A stretch of DNA of 64,000 nucleotides, taken from contig NZ_FUYR01000001.1 of the NCBI RefSeq assembly GCF_900168015.1, forward strand, positions 1,734,943 through 1,798,942, given 5' to 3'. Below are positions 27,984 through 36,382 of this stretch, piece after piece (the stretch's first letter is position 1; each line of letters begins with the position of its first letter). A program made the translations under genes and the position numbers. Under the pieces are notes generated by a model. It did no database searches. It saw nothing but the letters and a program-made list of their open reading frames with translations, and was not told the origin of the DNA. This DNA comes from Daejeonella lutea (GTDB lineage Bacteria > Bacteroidota > Bacteroidia > Sphingobacteriales > Sphingobacteriaceae).

Positions 27984-28448
27984 ATGAAAAAAAGAAGTGC
28001 TGGCATTCTAATGTATCGTTGCAACAATGATCTCCCTGAAGTCCTGCTGGCTCATCCCGGAGGTCCATATTATAGGAACAAAGACCGGGGCGTTTGGTCT
28101 ATTCCGAAAGGCGAATTCGATGACACTGAAAAACCTCAGGATGCCGCTATTCGTGAATTTAAAGAGGAACTGGGAACGGGTATTGCCGGTGATTTGATCG
28201 AGCTACATCCGGTTGTTCAAAAATCAGGCAAGCAGGTACTGGCCTGGGCAGTTAAAGGAGATTTGGATCCATCGACGATCCAATCAAACACCTTTCCCCT
28301 GGAATGGCCTCCGGGATCGGGAAAAATCCAACAGTTTGCAGAAATCGACAGGGTTGAATGGTTAAGCATCACCGCTGCTAAAGAAAAAATAATAGCTGGT
28401 CAGGTACCCTTACTTGACGAGCTTTCGAAATTATTAGAAAATAATTAA
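27984..28448 (+). CDS. NUDIX hydrolase
   Basis: It hydrolyses a nucleoside diphosphate linked to another group. The complete Nudix box is visible (G-x5-E-x7-REFKEELGT) at about residues 47-69, in a protein that starts KRSAGILMYR. The 154-residue length and the segment GPYYRNKDRGVWSIPKGEF match the bacterial group related to diadenosine polyphosphate hydrolases. The exact substrate cannot be told from sequence. It is monocistronic. Confidence 0.93.
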   Translation: MKKRSAGILMYRCNNDLPEVLLAHPGGPYYRNKDRGVWSIPKGEFDDTEKPQDAAIREFKEELGTGIAGDLIELHPVVQKSGKQVLAWAVKGDLDPSTIQSNTFPLEWPPGSGKIQQFAEIDRVEWLSITAAKEKIIAGQVPLLDELSKLLENN

Positions 28449-28519
28449 ATTCTGCAAATCCGAATTTCTGCTAACATCGTATGTAGCCTCATAAAACTTA
28501 AAACCCAAAACAAAATTTT

Positions 28520-29116
28520 ATGAAAAAGCAATTTTTAAGCCTGATGGTGGCTGCAGCTTTCGCCGCTACAATGACAGCGTGTAATTCGACAAAAACAGAA
28601 TCTGCTAGCCAGGACAGTGCCATGATGGATTCAACAGCTATGATGGATTCAGCATCAACTATGACTTCAGAAGGTGTTGAAGTTGGAGGTGCAATGATGG
28701 TTCCTTCAAAAAATATTGTTGAGAATGCTGTAGGTTCAAGCGACCACACCACCCTGGTGGCGGCGGTTCAGGCAGCAGGACTGGCTGAAACGTTAAGTGG
28801 TACGGGCCCATTCACCGTATTTGCGCCTACAAATGCAGCTTTCGCTAAAGTTCCTAAAGCAACATTAGATAACCTGATGAAGCCGGAGATGAAAGCTGAT
28901 TTGACGAAAGTTCTTACTTACCACGTTGTTCCGGGAGCTTTAATGGCGGCAGATTTGAAAGACGGACAGGAATTAACTACCGTGCAGGGTCAAAAACTTA
29001 AAGTTACTGTCAAAGACGGTAAGGTATGGGTTGGTGGAGCGACCGTAACCATTCCTGATGTGGTTTCAAGCAATGGTGTCACTCATGTTATAGATGGTGT
29101 TTTAATGCCTAACTAA
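28520..29116 (+). CDS. Fasciclin (FAS1) domain lipoprotein
   Basis: A 198-residue lipoprotein with a lipobox ending AATMTAC. A low-complexity Ser/Met/Asp linker (about residues 25-60, repeats of SAMMDSTAMMDS) tethers one FAS1 domain (about 68-198). The domain carries the H1 (TVFAPTNAAFAKVP) and H2 (LTYHVVPG) blocks and ends GVTHVIDGVLMP. FAS1 domains act in adhesion or protein contacts at the cell surface. It stands alone and is followed by a terminator. Confidence 0.94.
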   Translation: MKKQFLSLMVAAAFAATMTACNSTKTESASQDSAMMDSTAMMDSASTMTSEGVEVGGAMMVPSKNIVENAVGSSDHTTLVAAVQAAGLAETLSGTGPFTVFAPTNAAFAKVPKATLDNLMKPEMKADLTKVLTYHVVPGALMAADLKDGQELTTVQGQKLKVTVKDGKVWVGGATVTIPDVVSSNGVTHVIDGVLMPN

Positions 29117-29148
29117 ACCGCAGAGTTATTTAATAATTTTTCAGAAGG

Positions 29149-29178
29149 AGCCCTTTCATTAATTTGAGAGGGCTTTTT
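29149..29178 (+). terminator. Rho-independent terminator after the fasciclin gene
   Basis: A stem of AGCCCTTTC with GAGAGGGCT (one mismatch) lies around a short AT loop, followed by TTTTTCT. It starts 32 bases after the fasciclin stop codon. Confidence 0.8.
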
Positions 29179-29180
29179 CT

Positions 29181-29533
29181 GTTTATGTCGAATTTGAAAA
29201 AAAGTCGCTGGATACATAATTAAACCTGCAGGCAGGACGGCGCAAACGCTCGAAGGTGTTCGCGAGACAAGGACCACGAACGTTCATTTAACCTTAAACC
29301 TATCGGAAAAGGTCGACATTTTTGCGTCCCCATTATATAATTCGGATCCTTGTCTTTAAGATCCGATCATATATACCATAGTCCTCCTATCTCAGATTCC
29401 AGGGGTAAATACTCACAACGTTCTCTCTGAAAAGCCTCCCTCCGTAATGCATATATTACCTTGATATCATTCCAATTAGGAATTTATTTCTTCATATTTA
29501 TAATGCAATCAATAAACTAAAAACAGTATTAAT
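29181..29533. other. Intergenic stretch without a recognised gene
   Basis: About 350 bases lie between the fasciclin terminator and the SelA-like gene. A more GC-rich patch at about 29228-29285 (cctgcaggcaggacggcgc and onward) differs in composition from the flanking AT-rich DNA and may be an old insertion or repeat remnant. No convincing reading frame or RNA fold was seen. The promoter of the next gene should lie in its last 100 bases. Confidence 0.5.
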
Positions 29534-31213
29534 ATGAAACGCAGAGACGTTATCAAAGGCTTGTCAATTTTGCCATTAGCGGGGGCTGTGGCTGGCAATT
29601 CCTTACAGTCTGCCTTTGCTGAAACAGGCACAGAAGGACTGCTTCCAAACCCTTTAAACACGGAACCTGTTCTTCCGGGGCCGCTGAAACCAGGACCAAG
29701 AATTTATCAATCGATCGGCGTTGAGCCAATCATCAATGGCCGGGGAACGCTTACGATGATTGGGGCGTCTGTTGAACTTCCTGAGGTGCGTACAGCGATG
29801 GAGCATGCTGCACTCTACAATGTTCAACTAGATGAGTTAGCTATGGCCGTGGGAAAGAGATTGAGTGAGATTACGGGTGCTGAATGGGGTATGGTCTCGT
29901 CGGGATGTGCTGCAGGTCTAAAGCACGTGGCTGTGGGCTGCCTCACTGATGGTAATCCCGAAAAGCTGGTTCGGATTCCAAACCTTGAAGGCTTTCAAAA
30001 AACCGAAGTAATTATTCCAAAGCCAATGCGGAATTTTTACGATCATGCAATACGCAATACGGGGATGAAGGTTATAATGCCTGAAACACTTGAAGAACTT
30101 GAAAATGCTATTAGCCCGAGAACGGCATTGATTTACATGTTTGGGTATCGCGAACCATTTACCACACAGGCAGTCGCAAAAATAGCTCGAGCTAAAGGCA
30201 TACCAACTCTCCTCGACGTCGCTGCTGAACGGCTTACCATTCCCAATGTCCACCTGAACAATGGTATCGACGTTGTCGCCTACAGCGGGGGTAAGGTTAT
30301 CCGTGGTCCGCAATGTGCAGGACTGCTCCTTGGGAAAAAAGACCTGCTTATGGCTGCATGGCAATCAGGCTCACCCCACCATGGTCCGGGTCGCGACAAT
30401 AAAGTCGGACGTGAGGAACACATTGGAATGCTGGCCGCGGTGGAGGCCTGGGCAGTCCGCGATCATGCTGCTGAAGCCAGATTATGGAAATCATGGATGG
30501 ATGCTATTGCCAAAAAGGTGACTGCTATCGATGGTGTCACCGCGCAGGTTACAGAACCAGCCCCTGAAACCCTAAATAACGCAAGCCCGCGGGTTACTAT
30601 ATCATGGGATCCAAACAAATTTCACATCACGGGCGCGGAGCTTACCGATGAACTTGCCAATACCCCACCAAGAATAGGTTTAAGCGGTGGAGGCCGCGGT
30701 CCGGCAGGTGCGGCACCGAACCCGAATTTAACCTCGATATCCGTAAGTGGATCGATGTTGCAGCCCGATCAGATAAAAGTAATAGGCGACCGCATCACGG
30801 AAGTGCTTACCAGAAAACGGGAAGCTAAAACAGTAATACCTATGAAAGCTCCATCGACAGATTTGGCAGGCCGCTGGGATGTTACGGTGCAATTTTATAC
30901 GGGTACAAGCCAGCACAATTTTTACATTGAAAAGCAAGACGGAAATTATATTCAGGGCACACATAAAGGAGATTTCTCATCCCGCGAATTAGTTGGATCG
31001 ATTGATGGCGATCAAATAAAATTCAACAGCAGATGGTCGGTTCCTGGAGACACGATTGATTATACTTTCTACGGTACTGTGTCGGGTGATACGATGACTG
31101 GCGACATACACATGGGAGAATATCTCACTTCGAAATTTACCGCAAAACGCTACACGTATCCAAATGCCAGAGTGAACGTGGTCGTTCCTAAGGGGCCGCC
31201 ATTGGGAAATTGA
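29534..31213 (+). CDS. Exported SelA-like PLP-dependent protein with C-terminal beta domain
   Basis: The N-terminus MKRRDVIKGLSILPLAGAVA looks like a twin-arginine signal. Residues about 55-400 match the selenocysteine synthase/D-glucosaminate-6-P ammonia-lyase-like branch of fold-type I PLP enzymes. RIYQSIGVEPIINGRGTLT opens it, the cofactor-binding TLLDVAAE follows, and the Schiff-base Lys is probably in AYSGGKVIRGPQ. A separate domain of about 100 residues (DLAGRWDVTVQFYTG to SKFTAKR) is beta-rich and lipocalin-like. Tat export fits a protein that folds with its cofactor before export. The substrate is unknown; role in selenocysteine synthesis is unlikely. Confidence 0.88.
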   Translation: MKRRDVIKGLSILPLAGAVAGNSLQSAFAETGTEGLLPNPLNTEPVLPGPLKPGPRIYQSIGVEPIINGRGTLTMIGASVELPEVRTAMEHAALYNVQLDELAMAVGKRLSEITGAEWGMVSSGCAAGLKHVAVGCLTDGNPEKLVRIPNLEGFQKTEVIIPKPMRNFYDHAIRNTGMKVIMPETLEELENAISPRTALIYMFGYREPFTTQAVAKIARAKGIPTLLDVAAERLTIPNVHLNNGIDVVAYSGGKVIRGPQCAGLLLGKKDLLMAAWQSGSPHHGPGRDNKVGREEHIGMLAAVEAWAVRDHAAEARLWKSWMDAIAKKVTAIDGVTAQVTEPAPETLNNASPRVTISWDPNKFHITGAELTDELANTPPRIGLSGGGRGPAGAAPNPNLTSISVSGSMLQPDQIKVIGDRITEVLTRKREAKTVIPMKAPSTDLAGRWDVTVQFYTGTSQHNFYIEKQDGNYIQGTHKGDFSSRELVGSIDGDQIKFNSRWSVPGDTIDYTFYGTVSGDTMTGDIHMGEYLTSKFTAKRYTYPNARVNVVVPKGPPLGN

Positions 31214-31241
31214 GGATATAAAATTCAAGATGATTCGAACT

Positions 31242-31270
31242 AAGCCGCCTTCCTATATGGGCGGCTTTTT
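31242..31270 (+). terminator. Rho-independent terminator after the SelA-like gene
   Basis: A perfect 8-bp stem (AAGCCGCC with GGCGGCTT) with a 10-base loop and a T run lies 28 bases after the stop codon. Confidence 0.88.
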
Positions 31271-31307
31271 ACTGAAAATAATTTATCTTTAAACTCAAAC
31301 TTAAACG

Positions 31308-31559
31308 ATGAGTCTGTTAGAATACTTCCGGCATTTTCCAATGTTAATATTTTTCATTCTGGCAATTCCAATTATCATACTCGACATCTGGGCCGTATAC
31401 GATATCTCCAAACACCCGTACAAACTGAGAGATAAAAAATGGGCATGGACAAATGTCGTACTGCTCTTCCCGTTATTTGGTGTATTCGTGTATATTTTTT
31501 ACGGAAAAAACTTTTCCGGGAGTAGCCAGGCTAAAACATCAATATTTAACCTGGCATAA
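31308..31559 (+). CDS. Small PLDc_N-type membrane protein
   Basis: An 83-residue protein with two transmembrane helices (about 10-30 and 46-68). The second is bounded by WAWTNVVLLFPLFGVFVYIFYGK, the pattern of the phospholipase D/nuclease N-terminal domain that occurs alone in many short Bacteroidota proteins. It has no catalytic site. The last 21 bases overlap the 3' end of the convergent glycosylase gene. Confidence 0.87.
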   Translation: MSLLEYFRHFPMLIFFILAIPIIILDIWAVYDISKHPYKLRDKKWAWTNVVLLFPLFGVFVYIFYGKNFSGSSQAKTSIFNLA

Positions 31560-32273
31560 TTCACAAAAGTAACACACCCGCTTTCCCCTTCCGACTTTCA
31601 ACTTTTTAAAAGGTACTTCATCTCTCGGACAAATCTTTTTGTAGTGTGCAATAAACCGATTCTTTTTCACCCCGGAACGTTTCCAATCGAGGAAGTCAAT
31701 ACTAACAATAACAGCTTCCCGCGCCAGTTCCCGTTTTTTCTCATCCGGTATATCAACTGCCTTACTCAAAGGGTGTACGCAGGCCTTAAAGAGCATTTCG
31801 TTTTTGATAATATTTCCAACACCGGCAAAGATCGACTGGTCCAGTAATGCATCACAGATGAGTTCATTGTCAAGGGTTTTAAGCTTCTTCACAGCTAACT
31901 TTTTATCAAAAACGGAGTCTAGTACATCTATTCTCCAATCATATAAATCTGTAATAGGCTCTTCTAAAAATCGTACATCGGCCGCATAGAAATTGATTTC
32001 ACCTTCCTTAAAATGAAGTCCGAGACGGAGTTTACCTGCAGGAAAAGTGTCGTTGATAGCGTAATACCCAAAGAGCATAAGGTGTATTCGAACAGCGAAG
32101 TCATCGAAACTTATCAGCAACTGTTTACCAAACGATTTGATCGATTTTATCTTCTGGCCCTTAAAGCGAGCAAGGTCAAGATCATTTGTCAGGGCTGAAG
32201 CTTTGATTACTTTTTTTCCAACGAATAGCTGAGTTTCTTCTGCTAACAATTTAATGGTTGGTCCTTCAGGCAT
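31539..32273 (-). CDS. nei: Fpg/Nei-family DNA glycosylase (endonuclease VIII-like)
   Basis: It removes oxidised bases and nicks the abasic site in base excision repair. The N-terminal PEGPT gives the catalytic Pro and Glu after Met removal; the beta-hairpin Lys is in SFGKQLLISF and the helix-two-turn-helix is QSIFAGVGNIIKNE. PEGPT rather than PELPE places it with Nei. The C-terminal zinc finger looks incomplete: CYFCELC is present, but the first pair is only ICPRD, with one Cys. Either a His upstream (AHYKKIC) substitutes or zinc binding is altered. Confidence 0.93.
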   Translation of the reverse strand: MPEGPTIKLLAEETQLFVGKKVIKASALTNDLDLARFKGQKIKSIKSFGKQLLISFDDFAVRIHLMLFGYYAINDTFPAGKLRLGLHFKEGEINFYAADVRFLEEPITDLYDWRIDVLDSVFDKKLAVKKLKTLDNELICDALLDQSIFAGVGNIIKNEMLFKACVHPLSKAVDIPDEKKRELAREAVIVSIDFLDWKRSGVKKNRFIAHYKKICPRDEVPFKKLKVGRGKRVCYFCELCQVKY

Positions 32274-32486
32274 GAATTATTTAACACAGGGCTGAAGGAA
32301 CTGTTTAAAAAATAGTTCAGCACTGTACAATTTTTATAGCCGTTGGTTTATACAATCGGCTCTGTTTGTCACAATATTGCTGAATGAGATAGTTTTTTAA
32401 TATATACTCAAGTTTCTGAGGCCAGCTATTAATATTTGAGATAACAGGGCATAAAAATTGCTTACGAGCATAGTCACAAATTCTGA

Positions 32487-32846
32487 ATGAAAAGAGTCTT
32501 AGTTGTAGACGATAACCAGGAAATACTCGACGTGATCAAAATTTTGATGGAGTTGAATGGTTACGAAGTTAAGTGTATCAATTCGGGCTTAAATCTTTCA
32601 GATTCGGTTATCGACTATGATCCAAATATTATCTTGCTCGATATAGTTCTCGGAGATATTGACGGACGCGATCTTTGCAGATACTTAAAAGGCGATCCCC
32701 GTACTCAACATATTCCTATCATCATCATATCAGCTTCAGACACGATATATTCTGCTGGGGAAAAAACTTGCAATGCGGAAACATTCATTCCTAAGCCTTT
32801 CGATATCCAGTACTTATTAACCCAGGTCGAAACGTATGTGAATTGA
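32487..32846 (+). CDS. Single-domain response regulator
   Basis: A 119-residue stand-alone receiver with all expected residues: Asp8-Asp9 (VVDDN), phospho-acceptor Asp52 (ILLDIVLGDIDG), Ser in IIISAS and Lys in FIPKPFD. There is no output domain and no kinase adjacent. It is a possible phosphorelay partner for the receiver-less kinases at 15.9 and 54.5 kb, which is inference from their shared lack of partners. Confidence 0.94.
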   Translation: MKRVLVVDDNQEILDVIKILMELNGYEVKCINSGLNLSDSVIDYDPNIILLDIVLGDIDGRDLCRYLKGDPRTQHIPIIIISASDTIYSAGEKTCNAETFIPKPFDIQYLLTQVETYVN

Positions 32847-33012
32847 CCTCTATCGAATGTTGACCAGAGAACAAGCTTTGTAATACAAGTGACATATAAA
32901 TACTAAAAAGAAACTTCGGTCCTAAATTTTTGTTATCGCTAAAATCAAAGTATAGACCAAGCATTCCAATACACCAAGAATCGCGAATTCTTAACCATCA
33001 AAAACAAACACT

Positions 33013-34194
33013 ATGTCAAGAATTCTGATCCTTTTTTTAATTACGTTTCATTTCGCAGTTTCATCATCTGCTCAGGGAATAGGCCAGCCCGAGACGCTAA
33101 AAGGCATTAAAGATACAACGGAGGAGCCTGGGCTTGGCAATCGTCTTCTTGGTGCACGCTTAAGCCCCACCGCTGATCTCCGGGCTATCGATGGAATTTC
33201 GCTTGGCCTTTCCTACAAAATTCAACGTGATAAATCCAGCAGTGGGCAGGCTGGTAGTTTTCAAAATATAAAAGCCCTGCACAGCCTAACTACGAGCTCT
33301 TTTGTGATTGAGTACGAAGCTGATATAAAAGAGGTCTTCGGCCGCACAGATCTTACGATTAAAGCCCTGGCAGACATGAACGGTAACATCATTAATTTCT
33401 TTGGTCTGGGTAACGACACAGAGTTTGATCAGTCGGGCGATTTCAGAAAATACTATCGGGTAAATTTTTCGTTTTACGAATTAAAACCGGCATTGCGCTT
33501 CAAGTTAAATAAGGAAGTTTCGATAACCGCAGGGCCTTCCCTTCAGCATTTTGTCGACGGCAGCAATGACGGCAGATATTTTAATACTCCGGCAGTAAGC
33601 ACTCAGTTTACTGATCTCTACACCGACAAACTGCATGGTGGATTGTTGATCGACTTTAACTGGGATCGCCGTGATGATAAAGTGCTCCCAACCCGGGGAA
33701 TAAATTTCAACATATTAGCGCAGGGTTTTGAAGGATTAAACAAGAGCTCGCAGTCATTTGCGCAATTATTCAGCCAGTTATCATTCTACAAATCACTGGA
33801 CGCGAATGGAAACTTCGTCCTTGCAAATCGAATTGGTGGCGGGCTTACCATCGGGAGCCCGGCATTTTATCAAAGCGCTTTTCTCGGCAGTCAGGATAAT
33901 TTGCTAGGATTCAGGAAACATAGGTTTGCAGGCGATCATGTATTGTACAATAACCTGGAAGCACGAATAACCATCCCTAATTTTCTCCGCAAGCTTATGC
34001 CTGGAAAAATTGGTTTTATCGGATCCTACGATGCAGGCCGGATATGGGTAAAAAATGAATCATCAAACACCATTCACCATGGATTTGGTGCCGGTGTATT
34101 TGCAACACCATTCAATAAACTCTTTATCCGTGGAATTGCTGGGTTTTCAAATGAGCGTTTACAGCCTACAGTAGCTCTTCGGCAGCGTTTCTAG
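33013..34194 (+). CDS. Omp85-type outer membrane beta-barrel protein
   Basis: A signal peptide (MSRILILFLITFHFAVSSSAQ) is followed by about 370 residues of alternating hydrophobic beta strands ending in Phe (LRQRF), the C-terminal signal of BamA-family barrels. LLGFRKHRFAGD resembles the family VRGF/Y-R motif. There are no POTRA domains. In Bacteroidota such short barrels (bacterial surface antigen type) often accompany or follow phosphatases or patatins. It lies 11 bases before a PAP2 phosphatase, probably in the same operon. Confidence 0.85.
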   Translation: MSRILILFLITFHFAVSSSAQGIGQPETLKGIKDTTEEPGLGNRLLGARLSPTADLRAIDGISLGLSYKIQRDKSSSGQAGSFQNIKALHSLTTSSFVIEYEADIKEVFGRTDLTIKALADMNGNIINFFGLGNDTEFDQSGDFRKYYRVNFSFYELKPALRFKLNKEVSITAGPSLQHFVDGSNDGRYFNTPAVSTQFTDLYTDKLHGGLLIDFNWDRRDDKVLPTRGINFNILAQGFEGLNKSSQSFAQLFSQLSFYKSLDANGNFVLANRIGGGLTIGSPAFYQSAFLGSQDNLLGFRKHRFAGDHVLYNNLEARITIPNFLRKLMPGKIGFIGSYDAGRIWVKNESSNTIHHGFGAGVFATPFNKLFIRGIAGFSNERLQPTVALRQRF

Positions 34195-34205
34195 CAGAGC
34201 CATTT

Positions 34206-34853
34206 ATGAAGGAACGGAGGAAACGTATCTTACTATATGTGCTCGGAGGAATATTTCTGGGCTTTATAGCTCTTACCATCCTGGTATCTTCATTTCCTGT
34301 TTCTGTAGTTGACCGGGAGTTTTCGGAAGAAATTCAGGAACACCAGCACCCCTTCATTGATTCTGTCATGAAGATTATTAGCTGGCCAGGTTATGCCCCT
34401 CAGTCGATTATAATTGTGCTAACCGTAGCGGCGATCTTTTTCTTATACAAACGCCGAAAAGAAAGCCTTTTTATTTTGCTGACGATGATATCAGGAATTA
34501 TAGGTCGGTCCTTAAAGATCTTGATCGACCGTCCCCGGCCAACAGACGACCTGGTCCTTATTATAGAGAAAGCCAAACATCAAAGTTTTCCAAGTGGCCA
34601 TGTACTGTTCTATGTTTCATTCTTTGGTTTTCTTATCATCTTGATGTATCATCTGAAAGATATTAACAAGTCATTGCGGATTTGCGTGATGGCATTTTGT
34701 GCCTTTATGATATTCACCGTGCCGGTCTCCAGAATTTATCTGGGCGCTCACTGGTTCACAGATGTACTTGGCGGAGCCTTGCTTGGTATTTTAATACTGT
34801 TTGGACTAAGTTATTTTTACATGAAGAATCATAATCATAGTGAGCATTCCTGA
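34206..34853 (+). CDS. PAP2-family membrane phosphatase
   Basis: A lipid-type phosphatase with about six transmembrane segments and the three conserved motifs. KILIDRPRP (motif C1) is near residue 100, PSGH (C2) near residue 130 and SRIYLGAHWFTDVLGG (C3) near residue 180. Likely substrates are phosphatidate, phosphatidylglycerol phosphate or undecaprenyl pyrophosphate; sequence does not decide. It lies between the outer-membrane barrel and an EamA-type protein, all on the plus strand with gaps of 11 and 22 bases. Confidence 0.94.
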   Translation: MKERRKRILLYVLGGIFLGFIALTILVSSFPVSVVDREFSEEIQEHQHPFIDSVMKIISWPGYAPQSIIIVLTVAAIFFLYKRRKESLFILLTMISGIIGRSLKILIDRPRPTDDLVLIIEKAKHQSFPSGHVLFYVSFFGFLIILMYHLKDINKSLRICVMAFCAFMIFTVPVSRIYLGAHWFTDVLGGALLGILILFGLSYFYMKNHNHSEHS

Positions 34854-34875
34854 GTGCTAATCCTTACGTTTAAGT

Positions 34876-35289
34876 ATGTGGAAATATTATGCGCTGTTAT
34901 CTGCCCTTTTTGCAGCCGCAACAGCTGTGCTGGCAAAAGTAGGTGTAAAAGGAATTAGCGGGAACGTTGCCACGGCGGTCCGAACCGTTGTCATTCTTTT
35001 CATGGCCTGGGGGATAATTTTATTATCAGGCGAACTAAAGGAAGTAAAGCAGCTTAGCCGAACAAATCTGATCTTCCTGGTTCTTTCGGGTGTTGCAACA
35101 GGCTTGTCGTGGATATTCTATTTCAAGGCCCTAGAAACAGGCGACGTCTCAAAAGTAGCACCTATCGACAAACTTAGTGTTGCCATCGCAATGGGTTTAT
35201 CGTTTGTGTTTCTAAAGGAACCGATGGAACTAAAAACTGTTATCGGCGGCTTGCTCATTGTAGCAGGAACATTTGTGATCATTTCCTGA
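34876..35289 (+). CDS. EamA-domain (DMT) transporter, half-size
   Basis: A 137-residue membrane protein with one EamA unit of about five helices and the typical ending (PIDKLSVAIAMGLSFVFLKEPM, then GGLLIVAGTFVII). Full-length DMT carriers have two units, so this one must act as a dimer or belongs to the one-domain BAT group. It converges on the acyltransferase gene, 14 bases apart. Substrate unknown. Confidence 0.92.
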   Translation: MWKYYALLSALFAAATAVLAKVGVKGISGNVATAVRTVVILFMAWGIILLSGELKEVKQLSRTNLIFLVLSGVATGLSWIFYFKALETGDVSKVAPIDKLSVAIAMGLSFVFLKEPMELKTVIGGLLIVAGTFVIIS

Positions 35290-35303
35290 GTCAGAAGATG
35301 CTT

Positions 35304-36377
35304 CTAACGAAGTTTCTGCTTCCTTATTCTCACCAGATAGCTTCGGATAGGGATGTCGTAAAACATCATTACAAGATAAGCAAACGCGATCAACAGCATT
35401 GTCCCAATGATAATAATAAGGGTGAGCTGAGCAGTTTCCGGTTTATAAGCAGTATAATAATTAAGGAACACCCAAATGACCATGTAATGTGTCATGTAAA
35501 GAGGGTATGAAATATTCCCCGAGAATTCACAGAGCTTCCTCATCTCCGGGCTAACAGTGGCTCCGGCACCCAAAGCAACAATCAGTGGAAAATAAAACAA
35601 TACCACGATCGCTTCGGTCAGCCAATTCCAATCTGAATAGGGCATTATAAAGGCCAGAGAAAGAAGCGCTGCCAGGCCAGCAAAGCCCAGCTTGTTTTTA
35701 ATGATCCAGTTTGAACGGAAGATTAGCATGCCGATCATAAAGGAGTAACAAACACGCGCACCGCCGTCCCAGAAAGTACCTCCGCTCCATCCACCAAGCA
35801 GATTTCCTGCACGAAATGAAACAAAACACAAGATAAGACCCGCGATGACTGTCAATAATAACAAGGGGCGCCGACTTAAGCGATAAAGAATCAAGGCATA
35901 AAAAATGTTGACAATATACTCCCAAAACAACGACCAGGTCGGTGCATTCAGAGTAAAAAGATTAAAAGAACGTTCTTCGGCTATGGGCAAGGGGATAAGA
36001 AAGATTGAAGCCAGAGACATTAAGGCGAGCTTTCCCGCGCTGTACACGTTGCTGTAAGCAGAAAACGGATCTATCAGGAAGCTTACTAGTCCCAGGGCCG
36101 ACCCAAACACTATAAGGGGATGAAGTCGGATTAGCCTTCCTTTAAAAAACTCCCAGGTTCCCATGCCTGCGATGCGATTATCGTAAGCATAAGCTATTAC
36201 AAATCCGGATAAACAAAAAAAGAAATCAACTGCCAGGAAACCATGCCCAATGAAATTTTTGCTGAACTCAAACACCATTTCCATAAAATGGAAAATAACT
36301 ATAGCCAGTGCAGCCACTCCTCTCAAACCATCTAGAATTTGGAAATGCTGTTTGGATTGAAGCAGGTCGGTGTTCAT
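35304..36377 (-). CDS. Membrane acyltransferase (acyltransferase 3 family)
   Basis: A 357-residue OafA/YrhL-type protein with about ten transmembrane helices that transfers acyl groups to surface sugars or lipids. The N-terminal hallmark LDGLRGVAALAIVIFHF carries the conserved Arg and His, followed by FLAVDFFFCLSGFVIAYAY. The gene follows the LacI regulator by 5 bases, so it appears to be the last member of the mannoside locus operon. It may act on glycan-derived products, though its substrate is unknown. Confidence 0.93.
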   Translation of the reverse strand: MNTDLLQSKQHFQILDGLRGVAALAIVIFHFMEMVFEFSKNFIGHGFLAVDFFFCLSGFVIAYAYDNRIAGMGTWEFFKGRLIRLHPLIVFGSALGLVSFLIDPFSAYSNVYSAGKLALMSLASIFLIPLPIAEERSFNLFTLNAPTWSLFWEYIVNIFYALILYRLSRRPLLLLTVIAGLILCFVSFRAGNLLGGWSGGTFWDGGARVCYSFMIGMLIFRSNWIIKNKLGFAGLAALLSLAFIMPYSDWNWLTEAIVVLFYFPLIVALGAGATVSPEMRKLCEFSGNISYPLYMTHYMVIWVFLNYYTAYKPETAQLTLIIIIGTMLLIAFAYLVMMFYDIPIRSYLVRIRKQKLR

Positions 36378-36382
36378 GACCT

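Noticed and set aside
29228-29285. GC-rich patch considered as an RNA gene or mobile-element scar
   Set aside because: No consistent stem structure or terminal repeat found; left as an undefined intergenic feature.
31583-31612. CTTCCGACTTTCAAC patch resembling the tandem repeats
   Set aside because: It encodes conserved-looking residues of the glycosylase C-terminus and occurs once only.
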